Shown here piece by piece: positions 35,325 through 47,152 of a stretch of DNA of 64,000 nt (position 1 is its first letter; each line of letters begins with the position of its first letter). Location of the stretch: positions 2,914,001-2,978,000 of the forward strand of contig CADCXD010000004.1 of assembly GCA_902806575.1 (NCBI GenBank), in the 5' to 3' direction. Origin of the DNA: Jackrogersella multiformis. Its lineage: Eukaryota; Ascomycota; Sordariomycetes; Xylariales; Hypoxylaceae. The notes below the pieces were generated by a model. That model ran no database searches. It was not told the origin of the DNA and worked only from the letters and a program-made list of their open reading frames with translations. Position numbers and translations under genes: made by a program.

Positions 35325-35570
35325 TCAAGGCACCATCTTCGCCATCTTCTCCCCGCCGCCAGCGCCCGCCGGCTCCTTTCCCGCTAACCTAGCCCCATCA
35401 TCAGCGACCCGCATGTCCGCGTACGAAGACGTAGCGCCGCGCTCCCTCGTCGTGAGGTAGAATGTCACGACCAGCGCGACGATCAGGATGGCCATCCAGA
35501 TGAGGACGAGCTGCGCCGACCGCTTCGGCCGCGGGCCGTACGGCGAGTAGATATTTAGCTTGCGCGGCAT
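35325..35570 (-). CDS. Small single-pass membrane protein, hypothetical
   Basis: An 81 aa frame starts at an ATG at 35570. The N-terminal 17 residues are basic (MPRKLNIYSPYGPRPKRSA). One strong hydrophobic helix follows, LVLIWMAILIVALVVTFYL (about residues 21-39), then a polar tail ending GGGEKMAKMVP. By the positive-inside rule the N-terminus would face the cytosol. Codon bias supports translation. I do not recognise a family; many fungal genomes have such small tail- or signal-anchored proteins. Confidence 0.6.
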   Translation of the reverse strand: MPRKLNIYSPYGPRPKRSAQLVLIWMAILIVALVVTFYLTTRERGATSSYADMRVADDGARLAGKEPAGAGGGEKMAKMVP

Positions 35571-36100
35571 GCTGTGTGTCTGTATGGGTGTTTTAAATGA
35601 TATCTCTCTCCTCTCTAGAAACCCAGAGCGCTGAGATCTCGAGCTTGGTATGAAGAGAACAATAATGAGATATGTTTTTAGATTATCCTTCTGCAGCGCT
35701 TTGAATTAAAAGTTATGCGTTCGAATGTTACCCTAGGTGATGATTGTAGTGTAGTTAAATATTCTGAAGGTTCTTTATCTTTGCCTGGGTATTTCTCCCG
35801 GTTCAGCACTAATATGCAAAATTATGTCATATCTACCCGCTTAGTCATCACTTTATTTGCCAATGAGATTCTCTAAGCCAAGCACTCATCGACATTACCA
35901 TATGAAGTGCCATTTACTTGAGAGAAAATATCACTTCAAATCACACTCAGAATATGTTTACGTATATCTCATACTGTACATGCATTTCATGTAAATTTCC
36001 ATCCTAATCACAGAACATCAAATTGCGCCTTTCCCGTTCTGTCTGTCTCTACAGCAAGCTTACCCATGCCCGTATAACGCCAGCCTCAGTTCGCCAAATA
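35571..36100. other. Intergenic region
   Basis: The promoter side of the small membrane protein gene and the 3' flank of the Tag1-like gene, 530 bp. AT-rich, no gene seen. Confidence 0.5.
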
Positions 36101-38909
36101 TCATAACTGCACGCTAGCACCAATGCCTTTGCCTTCATACCATAACGACTCTTTCCAATTCCCTAGTCGCATATCGACATCGGCATAAGCGTCCAGTTTC
36201 AGGTTACCGCCGATAGCTTTCCTGACAGCGTCATAACCGATCGAGTCGAGAAACCACTGCACCGGTAGTTTCGGCGTGACTGACTTGCCTGGAGGCGCTG
36301 AGAACGGCAAGTCGTTGACGATCTGCCCCACCGGCTCGCTATGGTTGTATAGTGCAGTAGCATTAACGAAGTCTATATATAAAGTATTGAAGTGTAGTGG
36401 TGACACGAGCGTGAATGTGGCTGTCGACGAAAAGAAGTGGAATGTGGCATCTCTAATGAAGTGAGACCTTTCCTCGGGTGTATCACCAGGCAAATCCAAC
36501 CTGGGAGCAGCGAAGGTCATATTAAAATGTGACAAAGCGTCGCAGATGATGCGCTGACCTGGAATGCTGTGCCGATGAGGCTTTATAGTGATACTTGTGT
36601 TCCAACCAGACAAATACTGCGATATTAGGTCCCGTCCAATTTTTCGACCGGGATCGCCGCCCATCGGCGGATTCCATTTCGCGGTGACAAGTAAGTTAGA
36701 GTTAGGACCTTTCACAATGTCCACATCCTCTAGTGTAGCACTTCCGAGAATTGAGTTATTGCTTAGAACATGGACGTTGACATATGGTACGTGGGCTGTG
36801 TATGGTGTTGGGTTCGTGACATTGACCAAGGCTTGCAACGTTATTGAATCTGATGTTGTATCCAGAATCCTGAGTGATCCGATCTTTGGATCGATACTAC
36901 CAATGGCGCCCCTTGGGAGGGCTGATAATCAGTTAGCGCGTGTCGTGGTTTATGAGATGACGAAAAGACAAGGAATTGCACCTCAAGGAATAAGCCGTCC
37001 CTAATAGACGGTCCATCTGAGAGAGCCACCCACAAGATCAGGAGAGCGAAGACGGACGTTTTACTGGGATTTTGCCCTCCGCAGGTACCTCCTTTAGAGT
37101 GAGGTTACCTAGCGTGGTATGCACCTGGATATCGACCAGGGCATTAACATGCAGACGGACAGGTGTGCTACTGAATAACAGTGCCCGGACGACGCTGCCG
37201 AACACGGCGCCATCGGTTACGTTCAGTGGCGCATCGATGATGCGAGATTGGATTTTGAGTATAGGTCCTTCGTCCTCTGTGCCTTGAATCCTGGTGGAGT
37301 TAGCCTCTTGCCATTTTTGCAAATTAAGCTCTCCCATCTTTTGCGATTTGTAGAGCACATCTGCCGTGGCGCGGATATTTGTCACGTCTATGCCAAAATT
37401 CATCTCGGAAGGAAGGTCTGCTGTAACTAAAATGTTGCCCGAGACCATCGGGTTCGCGTCTGGGTCGTCAGGACCGGCGTTTGGATTCGGTAGAGAGAAA
37501 TGAACGTCGGTTAGCGAGAAGTTTCTGATGAGGCCGTCAAGAGTCCGCCCAGGAAATGGGATAGGAACAGTGACGCTCGACAATATGTCCGCGATCCACT
37601 TCGGTGTGTCGCCGTCGGGATGACGGCTCCCGCGAACGAGGAATGATGCAGGTTCACCATGCATATATTGCCGGAGCAGATTGTCTAAGGGCGATGAAGT
37701 AGAATCCGGGCAAACCCGTGTCAGGGATTCAGGTAGCTCACGAATTACTGCCTTGACGTCGGCATTAACATCAGAGCGTGGTTTAACATGAACCTCGCCC
37801 GTAGCCGCCTGGGCTACCAAAATAGACGACGAGGTAGCACAGCCGGGTACTAGAATGTCAAAAGCAAGTTCGGGTATGTTGAGTTCAACCGGATATTCGT
37901 TGAATGCCGATAACGATACATCAGCAAGCATCGATCCGTTCATAGGTCCGTCCTCGACGTTAAAACGAGTGATGTTATACTTTGGCATTGCGGGAATCTT
38001 GTTCGCTGTTCAAGGCATTAGTATATTGCATATTCAAATAAATATGTGACCCAGCCTTGTTTGGAGATACCAATACAAGGCCTTCCTCCCTAGGTAGAAG
38101 GTAGTGGCGGAGCGGTAGAGTGATTGACCTTCAAATACGAGCGATTCGGAAACGGTATGCGTCCCAAGAGGAAAGATGCCGGATTTAAGCCTGAGATCAG
38201 CATCTCCATTTAGACGTAACTGCTCCAACCTGCCTTCTAGCCATTCATTTGCGATTATGCGAATGACTTCCACGTCTCCAGGTGATATCTCCGCAACGAA
38301 GTCAAAATTGGTCACTTCACCATCCCGCAAATTAACCAGCATAGGCGGAACAATTGCGCTTCCAAGTAATACGTTGTTGTATTCGGGAAGACGCACATCG
38401 ACCTTTGTCTCGTCGCTCTGGAGTTGATATGCCACCCACGTTGTGGCTCTTCCTACTCTTCGCACATGATCATTGCTAACCCTCGACGCGTCCAAATGGA
38501 AATTTGCCTGCACCCGAACTCGAACGCCATTAGTGGTAATGGAGTCGAGAGCAAGATTGGCGGGTTCCATAACGGCAGCTTGCTCAGCGTATTCTTGGAC
38601 CGCATCAGGTACGATGAATGCAAGAACGATGATAGCAATAACCATTGCTCCAAGAATACCCATCGCAACGAAAGAGGGCCATCTTCTCGGATTTTTAATT
38701 CGGCGAGAAGAGATCGCCAAGCCAGCAGGTTGTGATCGGTTCGAAGCAGCATCGTCTCTATCATGCTCGTCGGCTTCTCCGTCGTAACGAGGGGTATTGG
38801 ATGAGGTCGAGAGGAGCGGTGTCGACTCGCTGGAGCTGGGCCTCTCATGGGATGCTGCTTTGCCTTTTGCCGCGGCCGAGAGCAACGGCGACGTCTCCTC
38901 TTCCGGCAT
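36101..38909 (-). CDS. Tag1-like vacuolar membrane protein (DUF3712-type)
   Basis: Minus-strand exons 38909-38129, 38005-37058 and 36921-36101 give 849 aa. The N-terminus has the dileucine-type motif EETSPLLS, repeated as STPLLS, typical of vacuolar sorting. A disordered cytosolic segment follows, then one transmembrane helix, FVAMGILGAMVIAIIVLAFI (about residues 80-99). The rest is a large predicted lumenal part with NxS/T sequons and repeated beta-rich, LEA-like segments (for example EPANLALDSITTNGVRVRVQ and SITLQALVNVTNPTPYTAHV). This architecture matches fungal proteins related to yeast Tag1, a vacuole-membrane protein linked to ending autophagy; many databases label them pre-rRNA processing protein. 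Donors GTCAAT and GTCCGT are non-standard, so exon borders are less sure than the exons. Confidence 0.75.
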
Positions 38910-39971
38910 GATGGCGGCTAGGAATACGAAGTGGACTGATGATGGGTTGAGATCTTGATAAACTGGAAATCAAATTCGCGAATAACGAAAGGGTGGCCGA
39001 CTAGTAGATAGACGGAGACATCATCGAATCCCGAATCGTAAATTGAGCGAACAGAGAGACTAGGATTTCTGTTGTGTAACGAGAGTAAATGTGGTGATGA
39101 TAGAGTTGAGTAAATCAATGAATAGTAAATAAATTTAGCAGTCTAAGTTTGATGAAAGAAATTGTCGTTTGTCGTTTGTCGGGCGAGTGGGAAGGCAGTA
39201 GTCGTCATCAACCTTGGCTGCTTGGGAACTGACAACAACTACACGGCCCATGGCCCACACGTAGCTGAGACAGTGGGGCGAGGCCAGCACAGCCTTTACA
39301 AGCCCTGAAGCCAGCCAAGCAGAGGGGAAATAGCAAGAGTGACCATCTCCACTTATAAGCTAGCGCTGTCCGGGGAAGCCCGTGCAGCTGCCGCAGGGAC
39401 TCATCTGCAGCCTGCAGATAGACAGGAACCATCCAACTTAAAATCTCGGTGCTGCCAGCTGATCGACACCTGGGCAACTGGTATCTGATAAAGTTTTTAC
39501 ATTCTTAGGTCTGTTATCTGCTAGGTAGAGCCCTATCAATTAATTCCCACAAGCATTCGCAGGTGTCAAGACGAAAGACGAAAGGCGTAGTAAAACGGTG
39601 ATTCTTATTCGTTTGCTACTTTATGCAGCAATTCGATAGGTAACGACGTTTTGTTTTAGATTTTAAGGTAAGAAAAAATAATTGGAGGTTTTATAACGGT
39701 CAGATTAACATCTTAACTTTTAATTTTTTCGTAGTCACCAAGGTACCTAGGTAGGTATAGCAAAACTTCATCGTCAATATTCAGATATCATCAATCTTGA
39801 AGCTAACAAGCTTCTATTTTTTCACTTGCATTAAGACTGGAAATCTACACACTTGCCAACTTCACACGCCAGCAATTGGTATTAACTTATCATTGAATTT
39901 TCCTAAATTGCTATCAATTGCAATCTACGTTTTATTCCTTCGGGGAAAACAACTTCCATTATTCTTCCAAA
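38910..39971. promoter_or_regulatory. Divergent promoter region
   Basis: About 1.06 kb between the Tag1-like gene (-) and the ornithine carbamoyltransferase gene (+). A TACCTAGGTA copy is at 39744-39753. No TGACTCA-type site was seen by eye in this interval. Confidence 0.5.
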
Positions 39972-41147
39972 ATGCGGTCACCAGCTCTTCAGTTAGCCCA
40001 GAACACATATCGATATGCTCAGGCAAGAGGTTATAAGTCCTCAGCCACTCCGAACCCAGTTCGACATCTCATGTCAATTAGCGACTTGACGCCCGCGGAA
40101 TTTTCAAAATTGGTCAAAAATGCTGCAGCTCATAAAACGGCTGTCAAGTCTGGCGGTGTTCCCAAGGATCTGAACAGCGTGTTGACAGGGCAAACGGTAG
40201 CCATGATGTTCAGCAAGCTTAGCACTCGGACTCGAGTCTCAACAGAAGCCGCTGTAGCTATGATGGGAGGTCACCCTATGTTTCTGGGCAAAAACGACAT
40301 TCAGTTGGGCGTGAGTATATTCAATGTGCTCTCAAAATAATTTAGTTGCTCAACTCTCTCTTTAGGTGAATGAGTCATTGCTAGATACCTCTAAGGTTAT
40401 CTCATCCATGACTTCTTGCATGGTAGCGCGAGTGGGCCCTCACAGCGATGTTACGGGTCTGGCAGAACACTCCAGCGTCCCTGTCATTAATGCGCTGTCT
40501 AATGACTTCCACCCACTCCAAATAATTGCTGATTTCCTCACTATTTACGAGTCGATTTCTAAGTCTTCCGGCGGCGCAGAAATCGTGCCGGAGGGTTTGA
40601 AAGTAGCTTGGGTTGGAGACGCGAACAACGTCTTGTTCGACTTTGCCACTGCTTGCGTGAAGCTGGGCGTCGAAATATCAGTTGCTACGCCTCAAGGTTA
40701 CGGTATCCCCGAGAACATGGTCGATTTGATCAATAGCCAAGCCAAGTCTACAAAGACTCCTGGTACCCTGAAGCAAACCTTCGTTCCGGAAGAGGCTGTC
40801 AAGGACGCCAATATCATAGTGACCGACACCTGGATTTCCATGGGTCAGGAGGAGGAGGCCCAGAAACGGCTGAAGGACTTTGCAGGCTTTCAAGTCACCA
40901 ACGACTTAGCCAAGCGGGGTGGAGCAAAGCCGAACTGGAAATTTATGCATTGTCTGCCTCGTCACCCTGAGGAGGTCGACGATGGCGTCTTCTACTCTCC
41001 TCGGTCTCTTGTCTTCCCCGAAGCAGAGAACAGGTTATGGGCTGCCGTTGGTAAGTTATGTTTTCCGTATCTTATGACTACTATAATGCTGACCACTCTA
41101 TAGCGGCTCTTGAAGGCTTTGTTGTAAACAAGGGGAACATAAATTAA
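39972..41147 (+). CDS. ARG3: Ornithine carbamoyltransferase, mitochondrial
   Basis: This arginine-biosynthesis enzyme makes citrulline from ornithine and carbamoyl phosphate; in filamentous fungi it is mitochondrial (N. crassa arg-12, Aspergillus argB). Exons 39972-40310, 40366-41050 and 41104-41147 give 355 aa. A presequence, MRSPALQLAQNTYRYAQARG, precedes the catalytic part. Motifs are MFSKLSTRTRVS (carbamoyl-phosphate loop STRTR), NALSNDFHPLQIIADFLTIY with the HPLQ motif, WVGDANNVLFD, DTWISMGQE, and the ornithine-site loop MHCLPRHPEEVDDGVF. The last exon restores ALEGFVVNKGNIN. The ATG at 39972 follows A residues (AAAATG), a good context. It is convergent with the acetolactate synthase regulator gene. 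Confidence 0.97.
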
Positions 41148-41541
41148 GCTATTCCCTACTTGTTCCGGCAGGAGGCGGCGTTGCTCAAAATCCGAAGCTC
41201 TGTAGGCGTATTCGCGTGGAGCTACTAATGGGGTGTTATGGGTACCTATGAAATAAATGAGAGCATCTAACAGCCTCAGCATAATCTCGGTCACCAGGTC
41301 CGGGACAGCAGAAGTAGCCTTAGCATCACTATATAGCAAAGGACATCGTTTAGTCCTCATGCTACTAAAAGAGTAAAATCACAGCAAAAGTTTAATCAAG
41401 CCTTATGAAGTTTTACACAATATTATTGAGGTACTTTGCACTAATGGCATCCGTCTAGGTTACACTGTAGTAATCCTCAAACAATCCAGGAGGTTTTTGA
41501 TTGACCATCAACGCCGAGATTCTCAAATCCACAGATTTAGT
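41148..41541. other. Intergenic region between convergent genes
   Basis: 394 bp holding the 3' ends of the ornithine carbamoyltransferase and acetolactate synthase regulator transcripts. No gene seen. Confidence 0.55.
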
Positions 41542-42537
41542 TTAACCAGGTGGAAGCTGGCTAGCATCCACAATCTCATCTGCCTCTTTGACAATTGTCT
41601 CCTCGTCAGGGCCGTAGAGGGGAGACCGAGGCAGTGCCATGAGACCAGTTCGTGATGATTCTAGAATACCAAACGGTGCAATCAGTTTCAAAAATGAGTC
41701 GATCCTTACGGGTTTAGCAGACCTAATAAAAGCGTTAGCATGAATTATGTTGCCTAGTAGCAAATCAACTTACACCTCGACAATGCAACTATTTGTGCTA
41801 ATGTCTAGCATCTTGCCTCCAAACTGATGTGCAAAGTAAGTTATGGATCTTAGATGCTCGTGCTTAAGTCGCAGAGCTTGACTGGCCACCATTTTGCTGG
41901 GGTGGAAATCTTGTGCGATATCCTCTAGTGTCTTGTCGCCGAATTCCCCCACGTCAGCCTCGGCTGTCATTTCGCGGTGATGCGCTAACAATTCTTCGAA
42001 GTATTCTGGTCCTAAGATATTGACCTTGGCGAGAAGCAACTCTCTTTGAACCAAAGCAGCGTTTGTATAATCCAATACAGCCCATACGGGAACTAGATCC
42101 TCTAATTGTCGTCGTGCCTGCTCGACAACGCCATCTTGACCGGTAAGAACAATTGTCATGCGAGACAGGTCCTCGACCTCTGTACTGCACACGACCAAGG
42201 AGTCAATATTAAAGCCACGGGCTGCTAGAATGCCAGAAACTCGAGATAAGACACCAGGCTCGTTCTGGACTAGGCAATTGAGGACATGACGTTTCGGAGG
42301 TGCCATCGAAGGCGTTGGGGTTTCATAGAGGATGTTGGAAACAGCTGCTTGTGCAGACCATGATGACGGCGCATCGCTAGTTGGAAGAGGAGCTTGACGG
42401 CGGCGAAGAGCTTTGTAGGCGATGGCCGAAGTAGAACTGGCACTAGAACTCCATCTTGTTGAAGTTTGAGGGGTGGCTCGTAGGGCTGTAGCGACGGCCC
42501 TGAAGCAATTGGCCTGGACAAGTGTGCGGGACGCCAT
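41542..42537 (-). CDS. ILV6: Acetolactate synthase regulatory (small) subunit, mitochondrial
   Basis: It activates the catalytic subunit of acetolactate synthase and makes it sensitive to valine feedback in branched-chain amino-acid synthesis. Minus-strand exons 42537-41774 and 41722-41542 give 314 aa; the 51 nt intron has a GTAAGT donor. A long Ser/Thr/Arg-rich N-terminus (MASRTLVQANCFRAVATALR) is a mitochondrial presequence. The ACT domain starts at about residue 84 with HVLNCLVQNEPGVLSRVSGI, then LAARGFNIDSLVVCSTE. The C-terminal part includes LDYTNAALVQRELLLAKVNI and HPSKMVASQALRLKHEHLRS. Fungal Ilv6 length is about 310 aa. A TGACTCA site lies about 110 bp upstream. Confidence 0.96.
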
Positions 42538-43193
42538 TGTTCTTGATCACCAACGAGAGCCCGAAAGTTCTCTGACCAGAATTGGCGATCCTCAAGGCCT
42601 GATGAGAGTCTGGAGGGCTCAATGGGTAAAAGTTTCTTTCCGCCTTGACTCACCACTAGATCAAAAAAATTGTGACTACCTACCTACTAGCACTGGCTAT
42701 ATTTAGTGGACGGTGAAGGTTCCCAATGACATGGTAGGTAGCAGCGAAAGTCGGAGCTTGCACAAAGCCCCACATTCAATATAGGATGTAGCACGTACCA
42801 CAGTACCTACCTTGGCAGCTGCTTGGTACAAACCTTAAGTACCCAGGTACCCACCTTCCCGAGGTCCAGACCTTAGTCACGCAAGCAGCTCAGGCAGTCA
42901 GGTCACTTTCGCAATCGGATTATACATTCCCCCTCTTCCGTCGCGCTGCAGTAATGGACCCGTGGACCTTCTTTCCAATTCAAACCTTGAACGACCTAGG
43001 CAGGCTGGAAACCTTTAGCATCATTTTTCTAACGCTAATGAATTTTCGACTTTACAGCTCTTTCGCATCCATTTACCAACCATTCCCCCTACAGCCCCTC
43101 AGCCATTAACATATGCGCTCTATTCTGTAATAGGGAACCAACCATTCTGATACTTAACACGAATCTTAGAAGGTGTGATTAATCTGAGCGAAC
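42538..43193. promoter_or_regulatory. Divergent promoter region of ILV6 and the KH-domain gene
   Basis: 656 bp between the two starts. It contains TGACTCA at 42646-42652 and a 15-base match to the end of the MITE at 42685-42699. Confidence 0.6.
42646..42652. promoter_or_regulatory. Candidate Cpc1/Gcn4 binding site
   Basis: The word TGACTCA is the established optimal Gcn4/Cpc1 site for general amino-acid control. It lies 109 bp upstream of the ILV6 ATG, a usual distance for such genes. By chance the palindromic pair occurs roughly every 8 kb, so location is the main support. Confidence 0.5.
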
Positions 43194-45289
43194 ATGGACG
43201 ACACCGAACGACGTTCAGCGAAACGATCTCGATTCGATCAAACTGAACCGGAGCCGCGTCGTTCACGTTTCGATCGCCGATCGCGTTCGCCCCCAGCTAA
43301 GAGGTCTGATCATGGTCGCGATCGCAGTCCGTTACCTAAGGATGGAGGGAAGAACACATCGGACTTGAAGAGTCCCGTCGACCCGGCTGCCGCTGCTGGT
43401 ATGTACCTGAATGATTCCTATCACTAATCTTACCTCATGATATTAGAAAGCTAATCACTTGCCATTAGCTGCTGCCGCTGCCAAAATCAACGCGCAAATC
43501 CAGGCAAAGAAGGGAATTCAACACGTCGATGTGCCTCCAATCAGATCAGCACCATCCGCTTCTCCTGGCCCCAATGCAGAGGGCGGACCTGGCGTCAACG
43601 GAGCTAACATCAATGGTGAAATGTATATCGCAGACGGTGATTACATCAAAGACATCGAAGTAAACGACTTGCGCAACCGATACCTACTTACCAAGAGTCA
43701 CACACAAAAGATGGTAAATAATACCCTTGGTCAATTCCTACTGATTCACACCAGAGTTTTCAGCCTCAGATTTGGTGGTTCTCTTCCAATGTGTTATCGT
43801 CGTGTGCGAACAGTTCTGCTTACATAGAAGCGTGCTAGCTTGCGCACGAATCCCCTCTGTGGCATCTGCTGACCTCCACTGCGTGATTTAGATCAAAGAG
43901 GAAACCGGTGCTGGTACGAGACACCTCCCGTTATTTATTTATTTACAGTATAGAATTATGGTTGACTTTAAAAGATGTCACGACTCGAGGAAATTACTAC
44001 CCGGACAAGAGTTTGTCGACGCCTTCGGTAAGAGAGGAGAATGTCTTGGTAGTAATGATCTCACCACTTACGCTGGTCTAGAACCCTCCCCTATTCCTCC
44101 ACATCACCAGTACCTCGAAAGCCGGCCTCGAAGCCGCCGTTAGCAAGATCGAGGAATTGATGAAGCAAGAGCTGCCGAACCTGGTTGATGAGAGACGTTT
44201 CCGACGCCGAGACCAGGAACAGGTTGAACGGGATGAATTTGGACGGGTAAGCTGGTTCTGCCCTCCCGAGGCAAACGTTCACGCCTGCTAATGTTGAGTA
44301 GCGTAAATGGCCAGAGGCGAAGATACCGATCGGCCTAGAAGAGATTCGCGGCTTTAACCTCAGAGCTCAGATCGTCGGACATGGCGGCTCCTACGTAAAA
44401 CACATTCAGCAGGAGACTGGATGTCGTGTCCAGATCAAGGGACGTGGCTCAGGATATCTTGAGGCATCTACTAACCACGAAAGTGACGATGACATGTACC
44501 TACATGTTGCGTAAGTATATGTTGGAACCACTTCTTGTTCTAGCTATCTAACCAAATTCACAGTGGTCCCGATCCTAAGATGGTCGAGAAAGCCAAGTCG
44601 CTTTGCGAAGACCTCATTTCCAACGTCAAGGAGCAGTACGAGGAATTCAAGAGTCGGCCACCGCGACAGCACTTTGGGGGTCACGGTGGCGGCAACGGCG
44701 GCGGCGGCGGCGGTTATGGCGAACGATCCTACGGTGAGAGATCGTACAATGGTGGTGGTGATAGGTACGGCGATCGACAGGGCAGTGGCTCAGGTTCTTA
44801 CGGCGGATACAGCGGTTATAACAATTCACCTACTCCTGCCGCTAGTGCCGCCTCCCCTGCGCCTCCTGGCCAGGGAAGTCCGACTACGGCCAACAACGAC
44901 TATGCTGCTCAGTACGCGCAGTACTACGGCGGTCAAGACCCATATGCTGCATATGGTGGTTACGCGGCGTAAGTGATGTCGCCACGAGGATACAGCATAA
45001 CAGCTAACACGGCTTTAGGTATATGCAGTACTACCAGCAGTATTACGCTGCTGCACAGGCTGCTCAGCAGGGATCGCCAACGCCTCCCATGCCAGGAGCC
45101 TCCGTCTCTCCACCACCCCCTCCGCCCAGCGAAGCCCCGCCGCCGCCTCCTCCTGGTGGATCTGCACCCCCTCCTCCCCCACCAGGAGCAGGAAGTTATG
45201 GTGCTGTATGTTATTTCCCCTAGAGTTCTTGGTATACCGAGTAAAGCTGACTGTCTGGGTAATAGGTTCCTCCTCCCCCGGGACTGTGA
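43194..45289 (+). CDS. KH-domain RNA-binding protein (KHDC4/BLOM7-like)
   Basis: Nine exons: 43194-43398, 43469-43713, 43892-43913, 43975-44027, 44082-44246, 44302-44510, 44564-44968, 45019-45205 and 45266-45289, giving 504 aa. The N-terminus is Arg/Ser/Asp-rich like splicing factors (RRSRFDRRSRSPPAKRSD). The first KH-like segment is IEVNDLRNRYLLTKSHTQKM-IKEETGA-DVTTRGNYYPDKS and LHITSTSKAGLEAAVSKIEE. The second is IPIGLEEIRGFNLRAQIVGH, then GGSYVKHIQQETGCRVQIKG with the GxxG-type loop (here GHGGS). Gly/Tyr-rich and poly-Pro segments follow, ending PPPPGL. KHDC4-type proteins bind RNA and associate with the spliceosome (family knowledge). The third exon is only 22 nt, and one acceptor is AAG. 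Confidence 0.87.
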
Positions 45290-45939
45290 TTCAACACGAG
45301 GTTCGGAGGCTAGCATATTATCTGCTAGCAAAGAAACTCTGGAGTGTTGATGGCAATTTCGTGGCTTATCTTCTTGGAGAAAGTGGCTGTTTGTTTTTGA
45401 GATGCGGGCTCGCGGAAGGAGTCGTTCTGCAAGACGTGGAGCTTAGAGTATAGCAAGCGATAGAGCTCACTCTAAATGGTAATCTGAAGGTTACTGCTAG
45501 TCTGCTACATACCTACCTGGTAGCTTCTAGATAGTGACAATAATTGACCCCGATTATTCCATAATTCCCTCGTCTACATTTAGTCTGAGGATTAAATGTA
45601 ATTTGTATTAAATTCTTCACAATTCTAGCTATTTATTCTACCTTTTCTATTTTCTGCTTATGTACATGCACTAATATCTTTAATGTGATCTGCGTAGTAC
45701 AAACTTGGAAATGGGTGGGGCGTATACCTGATTTAAGCTTATCGATAATACTACCTAGGTACGTCAGTTTATCTCAAGTTTACCAGGACATCGGGAGCAT
45801 CCTCGAGTTATCCAAGTCTCAACAATTTATTATTTTTTGACCGATATAGATGATTTATATCCAAGCCTATGGTCATGTTTGATTTTGTACAGGGGCTACG
45901 GAATACAAGAGGCCTATTGTCTTCGATGCCCTCGACACA
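45290..45939. other. Intergenic region
   Basis: 650 bp: the 3' flank of the KH gene and promoter of the TRAPPC13 gene. TACCTAGGTA occurs near 45753. No gene seen. Confidence 0.5.
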
Positions 45940-47152
45940 ATGAGTCACCAACGCTACCCGTCGATCGATCCTAAGGAACCACATTCCGTGTCCCTCAAGG
46001 TCTTACGGTAACTAATGCCATGCCTCCCATTTAGTATATGCTATAGATATAAGATCCAATATACTAATAATATGATATAATATCAACAGGCTCTCCAGAC
46101 CCTCCCTCGTCGTCCAACACCCGCTCCCCGCACCCCTTTCTCCTCTCGATCCCCCATCGGCAGCGCTCCGCGAGCCGCCCATCCAAGCCTCCCTCGCCTA
46201 CAGCACCACCGCCGACACCAACCCCGGCCCGTTCCTGCTCGCGCCTATACTGCAGCTGCCGCCTTCGTTCGGCTCCGCGTACGTCGGCGAGACGTTCAGC
46301 TGCACACTATGCGCGAACCACGACGTCCCGCCGCCGGGCGAGCTGCCGGCTGCTACGGCCCCTTCTCCCGCAGGCCTGGCGCCAGCTGCCGCCGCGCCGC
46401 CGAAAAAGAAGTTCACCCGCGACGTGCGCATAGAAGCTGAGATGAAGACCCCCGGGTCCGGCGCGGTGCTGAAGCTACCGCTGCTGGGGCCGGATGGGGA
46501 GAGCGGTAGCGGTGGCGGGAGTGACGGTGAGGGCGACGATGGCAGCAATGGGAGTAATGGCAGTAATGGGGGTAACGGCACGGACCTGGAGCCGGGCCAG
46601 ACGCTCCAGCGCATCGTGAACTTCGACCTCAAGGAGGAGGGCAACCACGTGCTCGCCGTCACCGTCAGCTACTACGAGGCGACGGAGACGTCGGGCCGCT
46701 CGCGCACCTTCCGCAAGCTGTACCAGTTCATCTGCAAGGGCTCGCTGATCGTGCGCACCAAGGTCGGCGCCTTGCCCCTGTCTGCGGCTCCGTCCGCGTC
46801 CGGCGGCAGCGAAAGAGGTGGGAGCAGGAAAGGCCGCAAGTGGGTCATGGAGGCGCAGCTGGAGAACTGCAGCGAGGACGTGATGCAGCTGTACCGGGTG
46901 GGGCTGGACCTGGAGGCCGGGCTCGGCTACCGCGACTGCAACTGGGAGGTCAGCGGCGGCAAGAGGCCCGTGCTGCACCCGGGCGAGGTCGAGCAGTGCT
47001 GCTTCGTCGTCGAGGAGAAGGCCGGCGAGCAGGTGCGCGAGGACGACGACGGGAGGATCGTCTTCGGCGTCCTGGGCATCGGGTGGAGGAGCGAGATGGG
47101 CAATAAGGGATTCCTGTCCACCGGCAAGCTGGGTACTAAGGTTGCTAGGTGA
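45940..47152 (+). CDS. TRAPPC13 homologue (DUF974), TRAPP complex subunit
   Basis: TRAPPC13 belongs to TRAPP tethering complexes that act as Rab exchange factors in secretion and autophagy. Exons 45940-46007 and 46090-47152 give 376 aa; human TRAPPC13 is of similar size. Motifs are HSVSLKVLRLSRPSLV at the start, LPPSFGSAYVGETFSCTLCA, RIVNFDLKEEGNHVLAVTVS, FRKLYQFICKGSLIVRTKVG, and WVMEAQLENCSEDVMQLYRV. These are the immunoglobulin-like strands typical of DUF974. A low-complexity insert (GSNGSNGSNGGNGTD, about residues 156-170) sits between strands. The high GC content gives long antisense frames, which are discarded. Confidence 0.9.
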
